From an uncultured Lachnospiraceae bacterium (GTDB lineage Bacteria; Bacillota; Clostridia; Lachnospirales; Lachnospiraceae), in assembly GCA_947245585.1 (NCBI GenBank), contig CAMXPV010000034.1:1-41528 (forward strand): a stretch of 41,528 nucleotides of DNA, given 5' to 3'. The translations under genes and the position numbers were made by a program. Below the pieces are notes generated by a model. It searched no databases. It was not told the origin of the DNA and saw nothing but the letters and a program-made list of their open reading frames with translations. Below are positions 1 through 6,671 of the stretch, piece by piece (position 1 is the first letter of the stretch; each line of letters opens with the position of its first letter).

Positions 1-25
1 ATTAAGACCGCCGAAAAAAATCAAA

Positions 26-388
26 TTAATTTACACACTTTACTTGACAAACCCCATTGATAAAAATATCCTTATCCTTTTCTACAAAATTATCAATTTG
101 GATCGGTTTACGTCTTAGAATCCAGTAAGCCAAATAGGCAATATTTTTATCCGTCTTTGTATGCTCGATTTCATGAAACTCTTTCAGCCGCTGTATATCG
201 GAATAATAATCAAGCAGCACATGATACAAAATCCTGTCGTTACATTCTGCATAACTGTTATCCTCCGATGAAGAAATGTATTGGGCCGCAATCAAAAATT
301 CCTCAATTTGTTTTTGCAGCTCCGCAAACCGGGAGTCAAATTTTTCTTCCCCCACCTTATGAAGCAACTCGATATAATTCTGTTCCAT
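26..388 (-). CDS. hypothetical protein, last gene of RelA/SpoT operon
   Basis: This 120-residue protein is not recognised. It is predicted to be soluble, mostly helical and charged, with an acidic N-terminal half and a more basic segment around residues 65-95 (LAYWILRRKPIQI). No signal peptide or membrane segment is visible. A good ribosome binding site (AAGGA, 5 bases before the ATG) supports the start. It lies 8 bases after the stop of the 78-residue gene and on the same strand as the RelA/SpoT-type synthetase, so the three are probably co-transcribed. The cysteine-containing tail after FING looks unlike the rest, so a C-terminal frameshift is possible but cannot be shown here. A role as partner or antitoxin of the synthetase is only an inference from position. 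Confidence 0.6.
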   Translation of the reverse strand: MEQNYIELLHKVGEEKFDSRFAELQKQIEEFLIAAQYISSSEDNSYAECNDRILYHVLLDYYSDIQRLKEFHEIEHTKTDKNIAYLAYWILRRKPIQIDNFVEKDKDIFINGVCQVKCVN

Positions 389-396
389 ATTTTTCC

Positions 397-633
397 TTAA
401 ACCTCAATTCGGTTTGCCACATCCTGATGTCCACATAAGATATGGTGGGCAAGCGTAGTTCCTAAAAAAGCACGCGCGCCTCTAAAGTACATTGCTTCTG
501 CCTCTCCGGTCCACGAAAATGACGTATTCGGCAATGTATCCCGTATCGTTTTACCACACAGACCTTCCTTTATCAAAGCTTCCCTGCGCTGCTTTTGCCC
601 GCTCCTACTGTTACTGTTTTCCCGAAATCTCAT
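397..633 (-). CDS. small hypothetical protein, middle gene of RelA/SpoT operon
   Basis: A 78-residue reading frame with a basic N-terminus (many Arg, Lys and Ser in residues 1-25) and a C-terminal part carrying LAHHILCGHQDVANR. I do not recognise the family. An AAGGAG sequence lies 10 bases before the ATG, a little long but credible. It fits between the synthetase gene (40 bases upstream) and the 120-residue gene (8 bases downstream) on the same strand, which argues that it is a real gene. No membrane segment or signal peptide is visible. It could be a small partner of the synthetase or a remnant of a longer gene; the sequence does not decide. Confidence 0.45.
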   Translation of the reverse strand: MRFRENSNSRSGQKQRREALIKEGLCGKTIRDTLPNTSFSWTGEAEAMYFRGARAFLGTTLAHHILCGHQDVANRIEV

Positions 634-673
634 CCCAACTTTTCTCCTTATGTGGTTTATCTTCTGTTCTGGT

Positions 674-1567
674 TCACAATAACTTACTTCTAATTATTTC
701 CTCCACACTACCGCCCGTTACCTTTTCTTTTCTTTCCAGAAGCGCTGTCTCCCTTAAACCGCTCTGCTCCTTTGCCCAATCGACGTAACTGTCCTCCAGA
801 AATTTTTGATCCAACTTATTTAACAATTCCTGATCAAGCTGCATACAGGTTGATATCATATCATCTAGCTCTGTAATCCCTCTTGATATCATATTGGTGT
901 AACGAATCAAAAACTTGTTATCTTTATAATACGGATATCGCACTCTGTGATCAAATTCACCATACACCTCTTCCGCCAGTGTCCTTACCTGAATTTCCCC
1001 ATAGCTCCCTTTATAACGGACAATATAATGCTGTGACCGATATCCTTTTACCGTATAATCAACATCAATGCTTTTTTCATCAAATATTTTTCTATCGCCA
1101 TAGCATACATAAGCTTTCGGTGTGTCATCATAAAACTCCCCAAAAAGCGAGCAGATCAGATCATGTGCCACTCTCCACCCTTCTTTTTTTATGACGATAA
1201 TCCTCACGCCAATCAGGTCTCTTAAAATCTCTCTATAATTTCCAACATTTATATCTTGATATTTTTGGCTGTCCTCATTCCCAACTTTTCTGATAATTTT
1301 TTCAATCACATGTCCCGGATCTTTGGCACGCCCATAAATAACGTGTATATCGTTCAAAACATCTTTTTCTTCCGGATGCTTCTTTTGCATTCCATTCTTC
1401 ATCCGCTCTAAATCTGATGTCAGACACTTTGACAGATTCTGCATCAAAGGATAGACTACTTTTTCATAATCCTCATAAATCTCCTGTAATGTTTCCCAAG
1501 CAAGTCCGCTCCGTGCAAAAGACTGACTCAGATTATATTCCTCCAAAAACTGTTTCTGATCCAACAT
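674..1567 (-). CDS. RelA/SpoT-domain nucleotide pyrophosphokinase
   Basis: A 297-residue cytoplasmic protein with a RelA/SpoT synthetase domain at about residues 75-215. Visible family motifs are YGRAKDPGHVIEKI (near 78), DLIGVRI (117-123), KGYRSQH (174-180), GEIQVRT (190-196) and the FDHRVRY helix (206-212). All conserved positions of the synthetase fold appear kept, and there is no HD hydrolase, TGS or ACT domain, so it is a single-domain small alarmone synthetase. The family transfers pyrophosphate from ATP to GTP/GDP, or in toxic members to ATP/ADP or tRNA. The N-terminal 70 residues are helical and longer than in housekeeping RelP/RelQ. The start has AGAGGAAGG just before the ATG. It heads an operon with two small unknown genes, which resembles toxSAS toxin-antitoxin layouts, but product and role are inferred. 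Confidence 0.85.
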   Translation of the reverse strand: MLDQKQFLEEYNLSQSFARSGLAWETLQEIYEDYEKVVYPLMQNLSKCLTSDLERMKNGMQKKHPEEKDVLNDIHVIYGRAKDPGHVIEKIIRKVGNEDSQKYQDINVGNYREILRDLIGVRIIVIKKEGWRVAHDLICSLFGEFYDDTPKAYVCYGDRKIFDEKSIDVDYTVKGYRSQHYIVRYKGSYGEIQVRTLAEEVYGEFDHRVRYPYYKDNKFLIRYTNMISRGITELDDMISTCMQLDQELLNKLDQKFLEDSYVDWAKEQSGLRETALLERKEKVTGGSVEEIIRSKLL

Positions 1568-1627
1568 TTCCTTCCTCTTACGTGCCGTCTTTCCATTGTA
1601 TGTCTAAATCTGCACTAATGCTTTTTC

Positions 1628-1656
1628 ATTATACTATCTTTTCCCTGCCCTGGCAA
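1628..1656 (-). promoter_or_regulatory. promoter of the RelA/SpoT operon
   Basis: On the minus strand TTGCCA (1651-1656) and a perfect TATAAT (1628-1633) are separated by 17 bases, about 60 bases before the start of the synthetase gene. This is a near-consensus vegetative promoter. Confidence 0.75.
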
Positions 1657-1763
1657 GCAATGCAAATCTGCTTCCTTCGTTTACGAAACCGCAAGTCCTC
1701 CTCTCCACCCATATTTTTTCACTTCACACTTCGTTTTTTTCATTTCATGTTTCATTTAACTTT

Positions 1764-1957
1764 TTGACACATTTTTCCAATTTTTATGCAATATATAGAA
1801 TTTTAATCTCTCATCCATGAAATCATGTACAGTAGAATCATAATTTAACTATCGACAGAAAAGCTTCAGGCATCAAAAGGCGCTTTTTGATCCCTGAACC
1901 TTACAAAGGAAAAAGCACCGCCTGACAAAATGCGGTACATTTACACATGGTGAAAAA
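1764..1957 (+). promoter_or_regulatory. leader of XRE gene with inverted repeat
   Basis: The 390-base gap between the divergent RelA/SpoT and XRE genes holds the former's promoter and, on the plus strand, a perfect TTGACA at 1764-1769 followed by an AT-rich stretch (TATGCA, ATATATAG) with no clean -10 at 17 bases. At 1865-1898 the arms TTCAGGCATCAAAA and TTTTGATCCCTGAA form a 14-bp inverted repeat with one mismatch and a 6-base loop. No T-run follows, so it is more likely an operator or leader hairpin than a terminator. Confidence 0.4.
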
Positions 1958-2317
1958 ATGGAATTTGGTGAATTTTTAGCAAAACTGCGCAAAGAAAGAG
2001 GCATTTTACAAAAAGAACTTGCCGCTTACCTGAACATGACCGTGGCGACCGTCTCCAACTACGAAAAAGGTGTCCACACGCCTGATCTCAACACGCTGAT
2101 TAAACTGGCGGATTTCTATGATGTGTCCACCGATTATCTTTTACAAAGAACCAGATATAAGGCAAATATCAGCACCCTCAACAAGCGCTTATCCGCCGAC
2201 TATACCATGAGCGATCTCATGAATACCACTTTAGAACTGGACCGTCACAACACAGATGCGCTGTTGGACTATTATGAGCTGCTGTCCATGCGTAACTCGA
2301 TTAATCATCCGAAGTAA
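1958..2317 (+). CDS. XRE-family transcriptional regulator
   Basis: A 119-residue DNA-binding protein. Residues 3-62 form a Cro/C1-type helix-turn-helix (LRKERGILQKELAAYLNMT, then VSNYEKGVHTPDLNTLIKLADFYDVSTDYLL), the typical SinR/ImmR-like pattern. The remaining 57 residues are helical and may dimerise. The target genes are not known; it could act on its own leader, which has an inverted repeat, or on the membrane protein gene downstream, which has its own promoter. The ribosome binding site before the ATG is weak (GGTG). An upstream ATG at 1947 is out of frame. Confidence 0.85.
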   Translation: MEFGEFLAKLRKERGILQKELAAYLNMTVATVSNYEKGVHTPDLNTLIKLADFYDVSTDYLLQRTRYKANISTLNKRLSADYTMSDLMNTTLELDRHNTDALLDYYELLSMRNSINHPK

Positions 2318-2379
2318 ACTCATTTCTTCCCCATACCGCCTGTTTATGAAAATTTCACACAAACACAACTTTTCCTTCA

Positions 2380-2408
2380 TTGACATCCGTTTGGATAGTA
2401 TTTATCAT
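2380..2408 (+). promoter_or_regulatory. promoter of the 2437 gene
   Basis: TTGACA (2380-2385) and TATCAT (2403-2408) are separated by 17 bases, 28 bases before the ATG. The spacer begins with a small palindrome (ATCC-GTTT-GGAT, 2385-2396) that could bind a regulator. Confidence 0.75.
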
Positions 2409-2436
2409 AGAAGAAACGGTTTAAGGAGAAGATTCT

Positions 2437-3273
2437 ATGTCATCACAATCATCGGTCGCTGAAGAGATCAGGGAACAGCAGAAAAAAGCGTTTGCAACCA
2501 TGAGTTTCAAAGAGAAACTCGCCTATTTCTGGGACTACTATAAAATACACACCATTGCGGCAATCTGTATTGTCGTCTTTCTCATAAGCTTTATAAACTC
2601 CTACCGTTCCAACAAACCCTATGCCTTTTATACCGTCCTTTTAAATGCGGCCGACACGGAAGAAAACCGTGACACGCCCGCTCTATGGGCCAGTGAATTT
2701 CTGGAGTACGCCGGGATTGACCCGGAGGCTTTTCAGGTTAACATCGACACTTCCACGGACATATCTGCAGACGGCGGCGACCAGTACGAACTGGCCAACC
2801 GTCAGAAAATGGCCGCCATGATGCAGGTCGGAGATATCCATGCCATCGTTGCGGACACCGAGACCTTTGAAAGTTATGCCCGCCTGGAAAATTTTTATGT
2901 GCTCACCGACACCTTTAGCGAAGAAGAACTTGCCCCCTATGCTGACTATTTCTATTACACAGACGCTGCCGCCTTTGATGCAGAGGTCGGCGATACCCTG
3001 GAGGAATTGGAAGCCGCGCAGGCCGAAATCTATCAGAAGATCATCGACCACCGTGACCCTTCCACCATGGAGAAACCGATCGCCGTAGGCATCTGCATTC
3101 CAGACGAAGGCAATAAACTGGCCGAGGCAGGCTACTATACCTACCTCGCCGAACGGAACTATACCTTTCAGGGACATCCTTCCGAAGTGGTGCTCGGCAT
3201 TCCCCTGTCCGTCGAAAATCCCAAACTGGCATTGCAGTTTCTGGAATATTTAGAAGTGGGGAACAATGACTGA
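2437..3273 (+). CDS. membrane-anchored extracytoplasmic protein of unknown function
   Basis: A 278-residue protein with a cytoplasmic N-terminus (residues 1-35, rich in charged residues, KEKLAYFWDYYKIHT), one membrane helix at about 37-55, and a large acidic extracellular domain. I see no enzyme motif. The domain organisation is a common Clostridial single-pass protein; the acidic alpha/beta exterior with FETYLE-like repeats resembles binding-protein lobes only loosely. The start is certain: AAGGAG sits 8 bases before the ATG. It is monocistronic, with its own promoter (2380-2408) and its own terminator (3253-3307), and follows the XRE gene by 119 bases. Function unknown. Confidence 0.8.
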   Translation: MSSQSSVAEEIREQQKKAFATMSFKEKLAYFWDYYKIHTIAAICIVVFLISFINSYRSNKPYAFYTVLLNAADTEENRDTPALWASEFLEYAGIDPEAFQVNIDTSTDISADGGDQYELANRQKMAAMMQVGDIHAIVADTETFESYARLENFYVLTDTFSEEELAPYADYFYYTDAAAFDAEVGDTLEELEAAQAEIYQKIIDHRDPSTMEKPIAVGICIPDEGNKLAEAGYYTYLAERNYTFQGHPSEVVLGIPLSVENPKLALQFLEYLEVGNND

Positions 3274-3307
3274 TTCGTCATCATCCCCCGCTTCCACAGA
3301 TTTTTTT
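3253..3307 (+). terminator. intrinsic terminator after the 2437 gene
   Basis: GAAGTGGGG (3253-3261) pairs with CCCCCGCTTC (3285-3294, one G-U pair); the loop holds an inner ATGAC/GTCAT stem. A run of seven T follows at 3301-3307. The stop codon lies inside the hairpin. The T-run serves the plus strand only; no equivalent is seen for gatB, which ends 12 bases further on from the opposite side. Confidence 0.8.
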
Positions 3308-3318
3308 CTTTCAGTTCT

Positions 3319-4752
3319 TTACAACAATTCCTTGAGCATCTGATTCACGGTGCCGGGATCTGCCTTACCCTTCATGGCTTTCATCGTCTGTCCCACAAGG
3401 AATCCGATCGCTTTTTCCTTACCATTTCTGTAATCCTCCACCGACTGCGGGTTTGCCGCGATCACTTCCTCCACGATCTTCTTAAGCGCTCCCTCATCGT
3501 TGACGGTCTTTAACCCCTTCTCCTCCACATAGGTTTCCGGATCGATATCCTGCTCAAACATCACCTCAAAAACTTCCTTGGCCACCGAGCTGTTGATCTC
3601 CTTACGCTCCGTAAGGCCGATCAGTTTCGCCAGATTTTCAGGGGAAAAGCACAGATCGGAAGCGTCCGTCTCCCGCTCCTTCATCAACCGCAGGGTCTCC
3701 CCCATCAGCCAGTTGGAAACCTTCTTCGGCTGACCGCCAAGGGCCACGGTTGCCTCAAAAAGATCCGCCAGTGGCTTTTCTCCCGTAATAATGTCAATGT
3801 CATAGTCGGGAATATCAAATTCTTCCTTATATCGTTTCATCTTTTCAGTCCGAAACTCCGGCTGTTTTGCCAGAATCCCGGCAAGCATCTCCTCGCTCAC
3901 ACTGATCGGGGTCAAGTCCGGGTCGGGAAAATAGCGGTAATCCTGCGCATCTTCCTTGCTTCGCATGGCATAGGATTCCCCTTTGCCGTCGTCCCACCTT
4001 CTGGTCTCCTGCACCACGCTCTCCCCCGATTCAATCAGATCAATCTGCCTCTCTCTCTCTCCCTCGATGGCTCTGGTAATCGCTTTAAAACTGTTGAGGT
4101 TCTTCATTTCGGTTCTGGTGCCAAATTCCTTCGCACCAACCTCCCTGACGGAAAGGTTTACGTCCGCACGCATGGAGCCTTCCTGCAATTTGCAGTCGGA
4201 GGCGCCCAGATACTGGATCACCAGACGAAGCTTTTCCAGATAGGCGATGACCTCCTCTGCACTTCTCATGTCCGGCTCGGAGACAATCTCAATGAGCGGC
4301 ACCCCGGAACGGTTGTAATCCACCAGAGAACAGTCCTCCCACTCGTCATGGATCAGTTTGCCGGCATCCTCCTCCATATGAATCTCATGGATGCCCACCG
4401 TCTTTACGCCGCCCTGCGCCGTCTCAATCTCCACTCCACCGTTTCTGCAAATGGGCAGGTAGAGTTGGGAAATCTGGTAGTTCTGCGGGTTGTCAGGATA
4501 AAAATAATTTTTCCTGTCAAATTTCGCATAACGCGTGATATCGCAATTTGTGGCAAGCCCCACTGCTATGGCGTATTCCAAAACCTGTTTATTTAAGACC
4601 GGCAAAGAACCAGGCATTCCCGTGCAGACCGGGCAGGTCTGCGTGTTGGGCTCCGCACCGAAGGCGGTGGAACATCCGCAGAATATCTTGGTTCTGGTGG
4701 CAAGCTCCACGTGCACCTCCAGGCCGATTACTGTCTCATACTGTTTACTCAT
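3319..4752 (-). CDS. gatB: Asp-tRNA(Asn)/Glu-tRNA(Gln) amidotransferase subunit B
   Basis: GatB, 477 residues, the tRNA-binding and kinase subunit of the GatCAB amidotransferase. It activates the acyl group of misacylated Glu-tRNA(Gln) or Asp-tRNA(Asn) with ATP before ammonia from GatA is added. The N-terminal signature YETVIGLEVHVEL and the zinc-binding cysteines (CGCS near 30, CPVCTG near 45) are present, as are DYNRSGVPLIEIVSEPD and the C-terminal YqeY-like tail that contacts tRNA. Length is normal. The start at 4752 is chosen because GGAGG lies 5 bases upstream and the protein then begins MSKQYE; a frame extension to 4782 would place the ribosome binding site inside the gene. It follows gatA by 11 bases and is the last gene of the T-box-controlled operon. 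Confidence 0.97.
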   Translation of the reverse strand: MSKQYETVIGLEVHVELATRTKIFCGCSTAFGAEPNTQTCPVCTGMPGSLPVLNKQVLEYAIAVGLATNCDITRYAKFDRKNYFYPDNPQNYQISQLYLPICRNGGVEIETAQGGVKTVGIHEIHMEEDAGKLIHDEWEDCSLVDYNRSGVPLIEIVSEPDMRSAEEVIAYLEKLRLVIQYLGASDCKLQEGSMRADVNLSVREVGAKEFGTRTEMKNLNSFKAITRAIEGERERQIDLIESGESVVQETRRWDDGKGESYAMRSKEDAQDYRYFPDPDLTPISVSEEMLAGILAKQPEFRTEKMKRYKEEFDIPDYDIDIITGEKPLADLFEATVALGGQPKKVSNWLMGETLRLMKERETDASDLCFSPENLAKLIGLTERKEINSSVAKEVFEVMFEQDIDPETYVEEKGLKTVNDEGALKKIVEEVIAANPQSVEDYRNGKEKAIGFLVGQTMKAMKGKADPGTVNQMLKELL

Positions 4753-4763
4753 AATAACCTCCA

Positions 4764-6206
4764 TTAGAACTTCTTCTCGCACAGTTCGTAAGTATATGCC
4801 GCCCGGATCAATTTTTTCTCCTGAAAGCAGTCCCCGATCATCTGCAGGCCGATGGGAAGCCCTTTTCCATCCTGCCCGCAGGGCACGCTGATCCCCGGCA
4901 GACCTGCCAGATTGACGGCGATAGTATAGATGTCTCCCAGATACATTTGTATGGGATCTGTCAGACTCTCCCCCAACTTAGGCGCTGTGGTGGGAGCCAC
5001 AGGGCCAAGAATGATATCATATTTCGCAAAGGCCTCATCAAAAGCTTTCTTAATCAGCGCTTTCACCTTCAGCGCTTTCAGATAATACGCGTCATAATAG
5101 CCGGAACTCAGGACAAAAGAACCTAGCATAATCCGCCTTTTCACTTCCTCCCCAAAGCCTTCGGAGCGGGATTTTTTGTACATATTGTGAAGACCCTCAT
5201 ACTCCTTTGCGCGGTAGCCGTACTTAATGCCGTCAAACCGTTCCAGATTGGAACTGGCCTCCGCCGCCGCTATGGTATAGTAGGCCGGAATTGCATAATC
5301 CACCAGACTCAGATCGAACCGCTCTACAATCGCGCCCTTTTTCTCAAGCGCCTCGGCCGCCTGTAAAACGGCCGTCTTCACTTCGCCGTCAAGTCCCTCC
5401 CCCAGATAGTCGTTGGGGATACCGATGCGCAGTCCCGCCACATCTTCCGTCAAAGCCGAAGTAAAGTCCGTGTCGTCCCTGGCAACGGAAGTGGAATCCT
5501 TTTCATCGTGAGAGGCAAGCACCTCGAGCACCGTCGCACAGTCCGACACATCCTTTGTCAGCGGGCCGATCTGATCCAACGAGGAGCCATAAGCGATCAG
5601 TCCATAGCGGGACACCGTACCATAAGTTGGCTTCATCCCCACAACGCCGCAGTAGGAAGCCGGCTGTCTGATAGAACCGCCCGTATCGGAACCGATGGCG
5701 TAAATGCACTCCCCCGCCGCCACCGCCGCCGCAGAGCCGCCCGAAGAACCGCCCGGCACATGCTCCGGATTTCTCGGATTTTTTGTGGGCCCATAGGCCG
5801 AAGTCTCCGTGGTGGAACCCATGGCGAACTCATCCATATTGGTCTTACCAAGAATCACCGCCCCCGCTTTTTTCAGATTTTTCACCGCCGCCGCCGTGTA
5901 GGTTGGCACAAAATTGTGTAAAATCTTAGAAGAGCAGGTGGTAAGCAGTCCCTCCGTGCAAAGATTGTCTTTCAGCGCAACAGGCACACCCGCAAGGGGC
6001 CCTGTCAGCGTTCCCGCCTCAATCTGCTCCTGCACGCTCTTCGCCTGCGCCAACGCTCCCTCTCTGTCCACCGTCACATAACAGTTGTATTTTTTGTCTT
6101 CTCTTTCTATCTGTGACAACACAGCCTCCGCGGCCTCCACGGCAGTGGCCTTCCCTACCTTGATCGCTGCCGAAAGCTGTACTGCGGTCATATCTGTTAT
6201 TTTCAT
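4764..6206 (-). CDS. gatA: Asp-tRNA(Asn)/Glu-tRNA(Gln) amidotransferase subunit A
   Basis: GatA, about 480 residues, the amidase-signature subunit that hydrolyses glutamine and channels ammonia to GatB. The Ser-cisSer-Lys triad is visible: the lysine in PVALKDNLCTEG (near 80), GGSSGGSAAAVAAG (near 155) and the nucleophile in GSDTGGSIRQPA (near 175). The GGSSGGS glycine loop is intact, so it should be active. The start is at 6206 or the adjacent codon at 6209; GGAG lies 4-7 bases upstream. It is separated from gatC by about 120 bases containing two strong hairpins, unlike the tight gatA-gatB junction. Cytoplasmic. Confidence 0.97.
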   Translation of the reverse strand: MKITDMTAVQLSAAIKVGKATAVEAAEAVLSQIEREDKKYNCYVTVDREGALAQAKSVQEQIEAGTLTGPLAGVPVALKDNLCTEGLLTTCSSKILHNFVPTYTAAAVKNLKKAGAVILGKTNMDEFAMGSTTETSAYGPTKNPRNPEHVPGGSSGGSAAAVAAGECIYAIGSDTGGSIRQPASYCGVVGMKPTYGTVSRYGLIAYGSSLDQIGPLTKDVSDCATVLEVLASHDEKDSTSVARDDTDFTSALTEDVAGLRIGIPNDYLGEGLDGEVKTAVLQAAEALEKKGAIVERFDLSLVDYAIPAYYTIAAAEASSNLERFDGIKYGYRAKEYEGLHNMYKKSRSEGFGEEVKRRIMLGSFVLSSGYYDAYYLKALKVKALIKKAFDEAFAKYDIILGPVAPTTAPKLGESLTDPIQMYLGDIYTIAVNLAGLPGISVPCGQDGKGLPIGLQMIGDCFQEKKLIRAAYTYELCEKKF

Positions 6207-6235
6207 CATTTTCTCCATTTCTACCAAATTCCGCG

Positions 6236-6330
6236 GAGAATGACCGTTTTGGGGTCATTCTCTTGAGTGAAACTTAGAGCTTCTTAGCGAAGCAGCCCCT
6301 GCTGCTGAGCTTTAGAAGCTCTTTTCACTC
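6236..6330 (-). repeat. nested palindromic element between gatC and gatA
   Basis: Two hairpins sit back to back. At 6236-6262 the arms GAGAATGACC and GGTCATTCTC pair perfectly around a 7-base loop. At 6265-6330 an outer pair GAGTGAAA/TTTCACTC encloses AGAGCTTCT/AGAAGCTCT and a GC-rich core. The second hairpin runs into the gatC stop codon. Neither has a T-run in the transcribed direction. It may be a dispersed intergenic palindrome or an mRNA processing or stability element that sets GatC versus GatA/B levels. Confidence 0.6.
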
Positions 6331-6623
6331 TATTCAAACGTCTTCGGTGCCATAAACATCCCGTTCTTCTCCTGCGGCGCGTTAGATAACAGTTGTTCTC
6401 TATCATCTCCGTTAGTCACCACGTCCTCGCGGAACACGTTCTGTACAGGAAACACATGAGACATAGGCTCCACATCCGTGGTGTCCAGTTCTCCCAGTTT
6501 ATCAATATAGTCCAACATTCTGCCCATATCCGACTTGGCCTGTTCCCTCTCCCCGTCAGACAATTCCAGCTTGGCAAGAATGCCCACATATTCGATTGTC
6601 TCATCGCTTATGATATTTGCCAT
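6330..6623 (-). CDS. gatC: Asp-tRNA(Asn)/Glu-tRNA(Gln) amidotransferase subunit C
   Basis: GatC, 97 residues, the small belt-like subunit that ties GatA to GatB. The family pattern is clear: [13 protein letters not shown] near the N-terminus, [22 protein letters not shown] in the middle (helix and loop that wrap GatA; shown here in part as [12 protein letters not shown]), and the C-terminal [24 protein letters not shown] lies 7 bases before the ATG. It follows aspS by 48 bases and precedes gatA, giving the order aspS-gatC-gatA-gatB. Confidence 0.96.
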   Translation of the reverse strand: MANIISDETIEYVGILAKLELSDGEREQAKSDMGRMLDYIDKLGELDTTDVEPMSHVFPVQNVFREDVVTNGDDREQLLSNAPQEKNGMFMAPKTFE

Positions 6624-6671
6624 AGTTACCTCATTTCTCAGATACTGTAATCCTTCACAATGCCGGAAGAA

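Noticed and set aside
492..788. 98-codon plus-strand frame opposite the small 78-residue gene
   Set aside because: Antisense to the operon, no ribosome binding site, and overlapping the better supported minus-strand genes.
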